Assembly (NCBI GenBank): GCA_020201485.1
Contig: JAIVGT010000010.1
Span: 1-11,399 of the forward strand
DNA: 11,399 nucleotides
Direction of reading: 5' to 3'
Source: Halobacteriales archaeon
GTDB taxonomy: Archaea; Thermoplasmatota; SW-10-69-26; JACQPN01; JAIVGT01
Under the pieces are notes generated by a model that saw only the letters and a program-made list of their open reading frames with translations, had not been told where the DNA came from and made no database searches. Numbering within the stretch: position 1 is the stretch's first letter; every line of letters starts with the position of its first letter. A program made the position numbers and the translations under genes. Positions 1 through 5,753 of the stretch are shown piece by piece.

Positions 1-1
1 C

Positions 2-670
2 CGCCTGCTCGACCACGTCGGCATCGCGCGCTGCCACGTCGCGGCCGTGTCGCTGGGCACGTTCGTCCTCGCCGAGCTGCTGCACGCCCAGCCCGAGCGC
101 TTCGACCGCGTCGCCCTCGTCGGCATGCCCGTCGTGCGCCGCGTCTTCATGGAGGTGGACGACTACGCGCAAGGTGCGGAGCCGGCCATCGTCGCCGAGG
201 TCACGCAGGGCACGGCGCAGCGCCTCGGCCCGATGCAGCAGATGCTCGTCGGCGTGCTGCCGCGCAAGATGATCTCCCGCCGCTTCCGCGACGAGCGCCC
301 GGAGCAGTTCCGCGCCACGCTGAAGCGCATGCTCGAGCTGAACCCGACCGACCTCTGGATCGGCATGCAGCAGTTCTACGGCCTGTTCGGCCACGACTGG
401 CGCCGGCTGCGCGTGTACGAGGCCCTGCCCGCCGACCGGCGGCTGTTCCTGGCGGGCGAGACGGACGCCGTCACGCCCCTCCACGACCTGCGCGCCCACC
501 CGAGCACGGGCCGGGGCCCGACGGTGGTCCTGCGCGGCACGGGGCACCTCGGCTTCTACGAGTACCCCGAGGTCGCCGGGCCCATCCTGCGCCACTTCCT
601 GGAGCACGGGGCGCTGCCCGCGGAGCTGCCGGGCCGGGGCATGGCCGAGCGGCTGGAGGCGGCGGCATGA
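2..670 (+). CDS. alpha/beta hydrolase, C-terminal part (5' end outside window)
   Basis: This is a partial serine hydrolase of the alpha/beta-hydrolase fold. The frame is open back to base 2, so the GTG at 47 is an internal codon and not the start. The visible part begins with the helix and strand before the nucleophile elbow. The elbow reads V-S-L-G, with the presumed Ser at bases 50-52. A lid-like helical region follows, then the acid in G-E-T-D-A-V-T-P (Asp at 464-466) and the catalytic His in G-T-G-H-L-G-F-Y (545-547). All three triad residues are therefore present in canonical order. The Ser nucleophile argues against OleB-type beta-lactone decarboxylases, which use Asp. The stop overlaps the next start as ATGA, so the gene is translationally coupled to the KAS III-like pair downstream. 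Acyl-thioester or ester hydrolysis is a reasonable inference, but the substrate is unknown. Confidence 0.85.
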   Translation, partial: RLLDHVGIARCHVAAVSLGTFVLAELLHAQPERFDRVALVGMPVVRRVFMEVDDYAQGAEPAIVAEVTQGTAQRLGPMQQMLVGVLPRKMISRRFRDERPEQFRATLKRMLELNPTDLWIGMQQFYGLFGHDWRRLRVYEALPADRRLFLAGETDAVTPLHDLRAHPSTGRGPTVVLRGTGHLGFYEYPEVAGPILRHFLEHGALPAELPGRGMAERLEAAA

Positions 671-1725
671 GCACGCCCGGCCCCCGGCTCGGCATCGCCG
701 GCGTGGCGGCCGAGACGGGTGACCTCCGCCTGACCAGCGAGGACCTGGCGCGCCTGACCGGCATCCCGCAACGCATCCTCGAGGAGAAGATGGGCATCAA
801 GGAGATCTGCCGCTGGGGCCCCGACCCCGGCCCGGACGCCATGGCCCTGAAGGTGGTGCGGCGCGCGCTGGGCGGGCTGGACCCGCGCAAGCTGGACATG
901 GTCCTCATGATCTGCCACCCGTTGCACGCCGAGGCGGAGCTGGCCGGCTACGGGCACGTCCTGAAGGACCGGCTGGGCGCGGAGCGCGCGGAGGTGCTGG
1001 AGATCAGCGACACGTGCGCCAGCACGTGCCTGGCGCTGCAGGTGGTGCGCGACCTCATGGCGGCGGAGCCGGAGCTGCGCCACGTCATGGTCGTGGGCAT
1101 CATGCTCACGATGGACAGCGTGGACGTGACGAACCCGCGCACCGGCTTCCTGACGAACGTGAGCGACGGCGTCGGGGCCATGCTCCTCAGCCGCGACGAC
1201 GGCGACGAGCTGGACACGGCCGTGCTCGGCGGCGCGCACGAGGTGGACCCTTCGTTCATCGAGGACCTGGCGTTCACGCCGCCGCAGTGGGAGGAGCCGG
1301 CCGGGCCGAAGCGGCGCTACCGCAGCCTGCTGCCGCGCCGCGTGGACATCGTCGTGGACAAGGACGGCTTCAAGAACCGGCTCGACCCGGTCACGTACCC
1401 GGCCTACGTCGCCGTCATCCGCGAGGCGCTCCGGCGCAGCGGCTTCCGCGACGACGAGGTGGACCTCGTCGGCGCGAACACGATGAAGCCCAGTCTGTGG
1501 AAGGCCATCCTCGACAACTTCAAGCTCGAGCCGTCGAGCCAGATGTACCTGCCCGAGGGCCACGTCGCCTTCCTCGACCAATTGCTGTACATCGAGCGCA
1601 TCCGCGCCACTCGCCGCTTCCCCGACGGTGGCGTGGTCGTGCTCACGAGCGCCGGCATGGGCTTCCACTGGGCGGCGACGTGCGTCGCGTTCAAGGGCCG
1701 GCGGACGGAGGGCCGGCTGCCATGA
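667..1725 (+). CDS. KAS III-like (FabH-fold) beta-ketoacyl synthase, Cys-bearing member of a pair
   Basis: This 352-aa thiolase-fold protein is near the usual FabH length or slightly longer. The KAS III family condenses an acyl thioester with a malonyl or similar unit, or transfers acyl groups. The nucleophile region reads E-I-S-D-T-C-A-S, which puts the acyl-accepting Cys at residue 117 (codon 1015-1017). V-S-D-G-V-G-A-M-L-L at about 165-174 matches the conserved FGDGAGA-type strand, and the C-terminal G-M-G-F-H-W-A-A matches the GxGxxWGAA ending. The other two usual residues differ: where FabH has V-P-H-Q-A-N, this has V-G-A-N-T-M (about 268-273), with no His, and where FabH has G-N it has G-H (His299). 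Residue matching was by eye. ATG starts on both sides overlap neighbouring stops as ATGA. It could instead be an HMG-CoA-synthase-like or acyltransferase member; the substrate is not deducible. Confidence 0.85.
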   Translation: MSTPGPRLGIAGVAAETGDLRLTSEDLARLTGIPQRILEEKMGIKEICRWGPDPGPDAMALKVVRRALGGLDPRKLDMVLMICHPLHAEAELAGYGHVLKDRLGAERAEVLEISDTCASTCLALQVVRDLMAAEPELRHVMVVGIMLTMDSVDVTNPRTGFLTNVSDGVGAMLLSRDDGDELDTAVLGGAHEVDPSFIEDLAFTPPQWEEPAGPKRRYRSLLPRRVDIVVDKDGFKNRLDPVTYPAYVAVIREALRRSGFRDDEVDLVGANTMKPSLWKAILDNFKLEPSSQMYLPEGHVAFLDQLLYIERIRATRRFPDGGVVVLTSAGMGFHWAATCVAFKGRRTEGRLP

Positions 1726-2708
1726 GCTTCGGCATCGCCGGCATCGGCACCGTCCTCGCCGACCGGCGCGTGGCCGCGGCGCAGCTGGGCGGGGCGGAGC
1801 TCCTCGCCGACGTGGGCTTCGAGGCGCGCCACGAGCCCACCGGCGGCGACGTGTCGCCGTGGGAGCTGAGCGCGGCTGCCGGACGCGCGGCGCTCGCCGA
1901 CGCCGGCGTGGAGGCGCGCGACCTCGACCTTGTCCTCGTGGTCGGGCGGTTCCGCATCGAGTACTTCACCTGGGCCCTGAGCCTGGGCGTGGAGAAGGAG
2001 CTGGGCGCGCGGTGCCCGGCCATGGACGTGACGGATTGGACCGCCGGCAGCCTCCTCGCCGGGCTCCGCCTGGCGCGCGCCAAGTTCCACGCCGACCCCG
2101 GGCTGCGCAACGTGCTCGTCGTCGCGCACCAGCGGCAGGCCGACCTCGTGGACCCGCGCGCAGCGCAGGACCAACCCCTGTGGCCCATCGGCGACGGCGC
2201 CGCCGCGCTCGTGCTCCGCCGCGACGCCCCCGGACCGGCCGTGCTCGGCCACGCCTTCCACACCGACGGGCGGGGCAGCCCGCTCCTCGGCATGCGCTCC
2301 ATGGTCGTGGACGAAGGCCCGAACCCGGACAGCTTCTACGAGCAGCAATGGGCCATGGCGAAGTTCCTCACGGTGCGCGACGCGGCCGCGTGGCGCGCCG
2401 ACTACCGGCAGCGCGCGGCGCGGCAGCTGCCCGCCCTGGTGCGCACGGCAGCGGAGCGCGCCGGCTTGCGCGCGGACGCCTTCGCGCGCGTGCTGGGCGG
2501 CTTCCTCTATCCCGATGTGGCCGACGACCTGCGCGCCGCGCTCGGCGTGCCGGTGCGGAGCCACAACGCCCACGGCATGCTCGGCGGCGCGGAGCACGGA
2601 TTCGTCCTCGACGAGCTGCGGCGCGACGCCTCGCTGCGGGGCCAGCACGTCGCCCTCGTGCACGCCGGGCTGCCGGCGAGCTTCGGCGCGACCGTGCTCC
2701 GGGTGTGA
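1722..2708 (+). CDS. degenerate KAS III-like protein lacking the active-site Cys
   Basis: This 328-aa protein starts at the ATG overlapping the previous stop as ATGA; the longer open frame upstream is a shadow of the previous gene. It shares the plan of its neighbour: an N-terminal G-I-A-G-I-G-T strand, then M-D-V-T-D-W-T-A-G where the neighbour has L-E-I-S-D-T-C-A-S, then I-G-D-G-A-A-A-L-V-L at about 156-165 and a C-terminal thiolase-like half with H-N-A-H-G-M-L-G-G-A-E-H-G. The position of the nucleophile is Thr107 (codon 2040-2042), and the only Cys in the protein is Cys98, in a different place. It should therefore be unable to form an acyl-Cys intermediate. Within thiolase-fold families, such partners (PqsB with PqsC, chain-length factors with ketosynthases) act as structural or specificity subunits of a heterodimer. 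Pairing with the upstream gene product is inferred from coupling and similarity. Confidence 0.82.
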   Translation: MSFGIAGIGTVLADRRVAAAQLGGAELLADVGFEARHEPTGGDVSPWELSAAAGRAALADAGVEARDLDLVLVVGRFRIEYFTWALSLGVEKELGARCPAMDVTDWTAGSLLAGLRLARAKFHADPGLRNVLVVAHQRQADLVDPRAAQDQPLWPIGDGAAALVLRRDAPGPAVLGHAFHTDGRGSPLLGMRSMVVDEGPNPDSFYEQQWAMAKFLTVRDAAAWRADYRQRAARQLPALVRTAAERAGLRADAFARVLGGFLYPDVADDLRAALGVPVRSHNAHGMLGGAEHGFVLDELRRDASLRGQHVALVHAGLPASFGATVLRV

Positions 2709-2850
2709 GGCTCGGCACCTCCCCTGCGCACAAGTCGGGCCGCGGCGGACCATCGCGCGGTCCCCGAAAGCACGGCGGGCGGAGCGCATCGCCTGGTGCG
2801 GCCGGGAGACGCGTCGCAGCCTCAGGTGGAGGACGCTCGCGCGCCGATGA
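2709..2850. other. non-coding gap between the KAS pair and tRNA-Ser
   Basis: This 142-base gap is where the plus-strand operon ends and the trailer of the minus-strand tRNA-Ser would run out. The only structure I see is a small inverted repeat, GGACC at 2747-2751 and GGTCC at 2759-2763 around a 7-base loop. There is no T-run of the archaeal terminator type on either strand, and no convincing small ORF. Confidence 0.4.
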
Positions 2851-2934
2851 CGCCCGGGAGGAGATTTGAACTCCTGTGGACTTTCGCCCACCTGATCTCG
2901 AGTCAGGCACCGTAGGCCGCTTGGTTACCCGGGC
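2851..2934 (-). tRNA. tRNA-Ser (anticodon CGA)
   Basis: The minus strand folds as a complete class II tRNA. The acceptor arm is GCCCGGG pairing with CCCGGGC, with discriminator G at 2851 as expected for archaeal tRNA-Ser. The anticodon stem is CCTGA/TCAGG with loop CTCGAGA (2902 down to 2896), giving anticodon CGA for UCG codons. A long variable arm of five pairs is capped by a GAAA loop, and the T arm AGGAG/CTCCT carries TTCAAAT. CCA is not encoded and there is no sign of an intron. A TATA-like box lies about 29 bases upstream (2961-2966). The reading frame of the membrane protein on the same strand ends inside this gene, which is probably an artefact of a lost stop. Confidence 0.96.
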
Positions 2935-4696
2935 AGCGGCTGCGGCAACGGGGGGATGCGTTAAAGCCCTTGTGCAAGCTCCCGGGACCGATGCGCGTCC
3001 TGCTCCGCAAGCTCGGCCCGGACCGCGGCGAGCAGCAGGTCGAGGTGCGCGCTGGCGCGCTCGTGCGCGACGCGCTGCGCGCCGCGGGCATCCACCCGGA
3101 GACGGTCCTCGTGGCGCGGGGCAAGGTCGTGCTCCCGGACGACGAGGCGGTGCGCGACGGCGACGAGCTGCTCGTGACCCGCGTCGTGACCGGCGGCTGA
3201 CGGGCGATGCCGAGCACGCCGCCCGGGGCCCAGAGCTCGCGCGGCAGCACGGCCTGCGACACGTACACCGCCGCGTACTTGCCCAGGGCGATCCGGGCCA
3301 TGCCGTGCGTGAAGGCGAGGCTGAAGTTCGCGTACTCGGGCGCGCTCGTGTTGGCGCGCAGCCGCGCGACCTTGTCCAGGACGACGAGGAAGGGCGCGCC
3401 GTGCGCCTCGTGCGACGCGTACCAGGCACGCGTGGACGCGTTCTGGAAGAAGCGCGGCTCGCCGCGCGCGTCCGCGCCCCACGCGGCGAGCTGCGCCGAG
3501 GCTTGCCAGCTGCCGGCCACGACCTTCATGTGGTGGTCGCGGGCGACGTCCGCGGCGTGCTGGAACGCGGCTTGGTCATCCTCGGGATAGATGCGGTACC
3601 AGCTGTGCGCGCTGGCCCCGGTGCCGGCGAGCAGGAGCAGGCCGGCCAGCGCGCCGGCGACGAGCGCGGCGCGGCGCGCGGGCGCGCGGGGCCAGGGATG
3701 CGTGCGGGCGACCCCGACGAGCCGCGCGATGCCCGCGGCCCCGAGGAGGGCGAGGCCGGGCGCGAGGTAGGCGGCGCTGCGCATGGGCACGTAGCGCACG
3801 CCCGTCAGGTCGAGCAGGACCATGGGCAGGAGCGCCAGGACCCAGCCTCCGCCGAGGACGCGCAGCGCCTTCGGACCGTAGGCCGCGCCGATGCCGCCGA
3901 GCACGATGGCGGGCAGGCCGAGCATGGCCAGCGGGTCCACCTGCCAGGGCAGGGCGTACGCGCCGAGCTGGCCCGCGACCGCCCCCATGCGGCCGAGCAC
4001 GGCTTGGCCCAGCACCACGTTGCCCATCTCCGGCACGCGCACCGTCACCAGCAGGGGGAGGAAGAGCGCGCCGACCGCGGCCAGGGCGAGCCGGGCGCGG
4101 CGCGCCGTGCCCGGGCCGTGCAGCGCGGCGCGCGTGCGCCACACCAGGAACGGCGCGAGGCCGAGCGCCAGGTAGGCGAAGCCCCACGGATGGGCGACGA
4201 CGAGCCACGCCGCGCCGATGACGAGCAGGGCCAGGGCCGCGCGCCGCGCGTCGAGCGCTTCGAGCAGGAGCCAGGCCAGGAGCGGGAGCAGCGCGAGGTC
4301 GAACGCCTCCGGCGCGAGGAAGTCGGAGCGGCGCACGACCTCGGGGATGGTGGCCATGAGCCACGCCCCGCCCACGCCGGCCCACGGACCGGCGAGCTTC
4401 CGCGCCAGGCCGGCGAGCGCGAGCACGGACACGCCGCCCCAGAACGCCGGCGCGAAGCGCGCCACGTCGTACAGGCGCAGGCCGAGCGACTCCATGGCGA
4501 CGAGCATGGCTGGGAAGCCTGGCGGATACTCCGGGGGCCAGGCCCCGGTCCGCGCCAGCCTTTCGGCTCGCGCGAGGTGGAGGATGGGGTCCTCGGCGGC
4601 GAGGACGGGCGAGCGCAGCGGGTCGAGCAGGCGCAGCGCCACAGCGAGCAGCACGGCCGCACCGAGGAGGGCGAGCTCGGGGCGCAGGCGGGCCAT
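2903..4696 (-). CDS. multi-pass GT-C-like membrane glycosyltransferase candidate, stop codon apparently lost
   Basis: About 10 hydrophobic segments fill residues 5-360, counted from the ATG at 4696. A soluble domain of about 135 residues then follows (S-W-Y-R-I-Y-P-E-D-D to V-L-G-I-A-R, residue 499). The first loop has A-E-D-P-I-L-H (Asp36, His40) and then E-Y-P-P-G-F-P, and a later loop has R-R-S-D-F-L-A-P-E-A-F-D. Acidic motifs placed like this in the first and second outer loops are typical of GT-C enzymes that use lipid-linked sugars (STT3/AglB, PMT, ArnT types), but there is no WWDYG motif, so it is not a canonical oligosaccharyltransferase. After residue 499 the frame continues with a Ser/Arg/Thr-rich stretch, antisense to the SAMP gene, to a TGA inside tRNA-Ser. 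I take the real end to be near 3197. The TTG at 4762 is a possible but less likely start. Confidence 0.7.
   Translation of the reverse strand: MARLRPELALLGAAVLLAVALRLLDPLRSPVLAAEDPILHLARAERLARTGAWPPEYPPGFPAMLVAMESLGLRLYDVARFAPAFWGGVSVLALAGLARKLAGPWAGVGGAWLMATIPEVVRRSDFLAPEAFDLALLPLLAWLLLEALDARRAALALLVIGAAWLVVAHPWGFAYLALGLAPFLVWRTRAALHGPGTARRARLALAAVGALFLPLLVTVRVPEMGNVVLGQAVLGRMGAVAGQLGAYALPWQVDPLAMLGLPAIVLGGIGAAYGPKALRVLGGGWVLALLPMVLLDLTGVRYVPMRSAAYLAPGLALLGAAGIARLVGVARTHPWPRAPARRAALVAGALAGLLLLAGTGASAHSWYRIYPEDDQAAFQHAADVARDHHMKVVAGSWQASAQLAAWGADARGEPRFFQNASTRAWYASHEAHGAPFLVVLDKVARLRANTSAPEYANFSLAFTHGMARIALGKYAAVYVSQAVLPRELWAPGGVLGIARQPPVTTRVTSSSSPSRTASSSGSTTLPRATRTVSGWMPAARSASRTSAPARTSTCCSPRSGPSLRSRTRIGPGSLHKGFNASPRCRSRCPGNQAAYGA
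2961..2966. promoter_or_regulatory. TATA-like box, possibly shared by tRNA-Ser and the SAMP-like gene
   Basis: TTAAAG on plus, CTTTAA on minus, is an AT-rich island in a very GC-rich context. Its centre is about 29 bases from the 5' end of tRNA-Ser (minus) and about 27 bases from the ATG at 2991 (plus). Both fit the archaeal TATA-to-start distance, assuming a leaderless mRNA on the plus side and a very short tRNA leader on the minus side. I see no other AT-rich hexamer between the two genes. Confidence 0.5.
2991..3200 (+). CDS. SAMP/ThiS/MoaD-type ubiquitin-like protein
   Basis: This 69-aa beta-grasp protein is of the size and pattern of archaeal SAMPs, ThiS and MoaD. It has an N-terminal strand (M-R-V-L-L-R-K-L-G), a second strand ending before an A-L-V-R-D-A-L-R-A-A helix, V-L-V-A-R-G-K-V-V, then R-D-G-D-E-L-L-V-T-R-V-V and a C-terminal Thr-Gly-Gly right before the stop. 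The Gly-Gly tail is adenylated by an E1-like enzyme (UbaA/MoeB/ThiF), after which the protein serves as a sulfur carrier (2-thio-tRNA, molybdopterin, thiazole) or is attached to target lysines. No E1 or partner enzyme is in the window, so which role applies is open. I chose the ATG at 2991 over the in-frame TTG at 2970 because the family starts right at the first strand and because 2991 lies about 27 bases after a TATA-like box, as for a leaderless mRNA. The opposite strand carries the tail of the membrane-protein frame. Confidence 0.85.
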   Translation: MRVLLRKLGPDRGEQQVEVRAGALVRDALRAAGIHPETVLVARGKVVLPDDEAVRDGDELLVTRVVTGG

Positions 4697-4769
4697 CCAG
4701 CGGCGCTTGCCCAGCGACAAGATGAGGCGATGGGCACAAGGGCCGGTGCGAGGACCGCGCAAGCCTCAA

Positions 4770-5162
4770 ATGTCGGAGGCCCTTGCCGGGGCGATGCCCC
4801 CGCCGTTCCTGCAGGTCGCCATCCCGGTCCTGTACGTCTGGGACAAGGACCACGTGCCGAGCGAGGCGCCGGGCATGGACCTCAACCTGCTGCCCATCAT
4901 CTCGCGCGCGCTGAAGGTCCACGCTGGGACGGGGCAGGTCACGGTCATCACCGGCTCGCCCACGACGCCGGACGAGCTGCCGGAGGCGTTCACGCGGCTC
5001 GGCCTGCAATACCCGGAGCTGGAGCGGGCCAGCCCGGAGGCGGCGAACCTGCTCGCGGCGGAGTTCATCGCGGACAACTTCGACGCCGAGCTGGTCCAGG
5101 AGCACCTGCAGCGCATCCTCGAGGAGCGGCGCAAGGCGGCGGAGGAGCAAGTGGGCCGGTGA
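4770..5162 (+). CDS. hypothetical protein, 130 aa
   Basis: I do not recognise this family. The protein begins with a Pro-rich turn and a hydrophobic strand (F-L-Q-V-A-I-P-V-L-Y-V-W), followed by a charged segment D-K-D-H-V-P and a mixed alpha/beta middle (V-H-A-G-T-G-Q-V-T-V-I-T-G-S-P-T). It ends in a long charged helix (residues about 93-128, E-H-L-Q-R-I-L-E-E-R-R-K-A-A-E-E). There is no signal peptide or clear membrane segment, so it is probably cytosolic. The codon pattern and amino-acid mix look coding, and no shadow frame is better. The ATG at 4770 gives the longest form. The in-frame ATG at 4794 (residue 9) is also possible because GGAGG lies at 4775-4779, 14 bases ahead of it. It is divergent from the membrane-protein gene, and tRNA-Glu follows 43 bases downstream on the same strand. 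Confidence 0.7.
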   Translation: MSEALAGAMPPPFLQVAIPVLYVWDKDHVPSEAPGMDLNLLPIISRALKVHAGTGQVTVITGSPTTPDELPEAFTRLGLQYPELERASPEAANLLAAEFIADNFDAELVQEHLQRILEERRKAAEEQVGR

Positions 5163-5170
5163 GCACCGCA

Positions 5171-5180
5171 GGCTTGAAGC
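5171..5180 (+). promoter_or_regulatory. probable TATA-like element of tRNA-Glu
   Basis: GGCTTGAAGC begins 35 bases before the mature 5' end of tRNA-Glu. The tRNA-Ser upstream region carries GGCTTTAACG at almost the same distance. The core is weaker in A/T here, so it is called only because of this match in sequence and spacing. Confidence 0.35.
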
Positions 5181-5205
5181 GCGGCGCGGGCATCGCAGCC
5201 CGTGG

Positions 5206-5280
5206 GCTCCCGTAGTGTAGTCCGGCCAATCATGCAGGCCTTTCAAGCCTGTGACTCGGGTTCAAATCCCGGCGGGAGCA
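5206..5280 (+). tRNA. tRNA-Glu (anticodon UUC)
   Basis: This is a complete cloverleaf. The acceptor arm is GCTCCCG (5206-5212) with CGGGAGC (5273-5279) and discriminator A. The anticodon stem is CAGGC/GCCTG around CTTTCAA, giving anticodon TTC at 5242-5244, and the T arm is TCGGG-TTCAAAT-CCCGG. The D-arm text GTGTAGTCCGGCCAATCAT is the usual archaeal tRNA-Glu form. CCA is not encoded and there is no intron. The stop of the convergent DUF962 gene is only four bases beyond the 3' end. Confidence 0.97.
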
Positions 5281-5284
5281 TCGC

Positions 5285-5725
5285 TCAACGCGCGGCGGCG
5301 TGGCTCACCAGGTTGCGGTCCGTGGAGATGCCGTGCGCCCGTGCGTGCTCCGGCGGGTAGAAGCCGGATCGGTCCACGGCCCAGCCGCCCGCCAGCCGCT
5401 CCGCCACGACCTCCACGTCCTTCCCGATGTGCCCGGTCGTGATGCGCCCGAAGAGCACGAGGTCGCCGAGGAAGCTGTACCCGGGATAGACGAAGGACGC
5501 GGGCCGGTTCTTCTCGATGGCCCAGTGGCTGACCCAGGCGAAGAGGTAGGTCGTGGCGACGCCGAGCGGGGCGAGCCACCACGTGCCCGTGCCCACCGCG
5601 GCCGCGATTGCGAGCAGCGCCAGCCACGTGCCGGCGTAGTGCATGGCGCGGGTGCCGCGGCGCATGTGCTGGCTCACATAGTAGTACCAGAACGAGGCGA
5701 AGTCGCGGTGGTAGCGCTCGGCCAT
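5285..5725 (-). CDS. DUF962 / Mpo1-like membrane protein
   Basis: This 146-aa protein matches the DUF962 (Mpo1-like) family. It has an N-terminal amphipathic segment F-A-S-F-W-Y-Y-Y-V-S-Q-H and two hydrophobic segments at about 31-47 and 49-67. The family signature H-W-A-I-E-K-N-R-P-A follows at 67-76, then Y-P-G-Y-S-F-L-G-D at 80-88. Yeast Mpo1 is an Fe(II)-dependent dioxygenase acting on 2-hydroxy fatty acids in alpha-oxidation; His20, His29 and His67 are candidate metal ligands here, by analogy only. The longer frame upstream of the ATG at 5725 is a shadow of the HAD gene. GTTTAG at 5748-5753 is 23-28 bases before this ATG, so the gene may have its own leaderless transcript as well as following the HAD gene by 22 bases. 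It ends four bases short of tRNA-Glu, convergently. Confidence 0.85.
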   Translation of the reverse strand: MAERYHRDFASFWYYYVSQHMRRGTRAMHYAGTWLALLAIAAAVGTGTWWLAPLGVATTYLFAWVSHWAIEKNRPASFVYPGYSFLGDLVLFGRITTGHIGKDVEVVAERLAGGWAVDRSGFYPPEHARAHGISTDRNLVSHAAAR

Positions 5726-5747
5726 GGGCGCGCATGCGCGGCTCGGG

Positions 5748-5753
5748 CTAAAC
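5748..5753 (-). promoter_or_regulatory. possible TATA box for the DUF962 gene
   Basis: GTTTAG on the minus strand lies 23-28 bases before the ATG at 5725, in otherwise GC-rich DNA. It includes the TAG stop of the HAD gene, so a coding constraint explains part of its composition. Confidence 0.35.

Noticed and set aside
2..2708. OleA/OleB-type olefin pathway
   Set aside because: The hydrolase has a Ser nucleophile in place of Asp, no OleC or OleD is present, and the second thiolase-fold protein lacks the Cys.
2747..2763. Inverted repeat GGACC/GGTCC as a terminator or small RNA
   Set aside because: It has only five pairs with no T-run, and is common by chance at this GC content.
2841..2850. 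C/D-box guide RNA suggested by CGATGAC near the tRNA-Ser 3' end
   Set aside because: The C box would be imperfect and no D or D' boxes occur at the right spacing.
1404..2891. Long minus-strand frame (495 codons) across the KAS III-like pair
   Set aside because: It is antisense to two well-supported genes, is His/Arg/Gly-rich in the manner of GC-rich shadow frames, and has no domain.
2903..3196. Last 98 codons of the membrane-protein frame as a real C-terminal domain
   Set aside because: The stretch is antisense to the SAMP gene, Ser/Arg/Thr-rich and ends inside a tRNA. A lost stop is the simpler reading.
3201..4696. Canonical STT3/AglB oligosaccharyltransferase
   Set aside because: The loop acidic residues fit the GT-C fold, but WWDYG is absent and the soluble domain is short.
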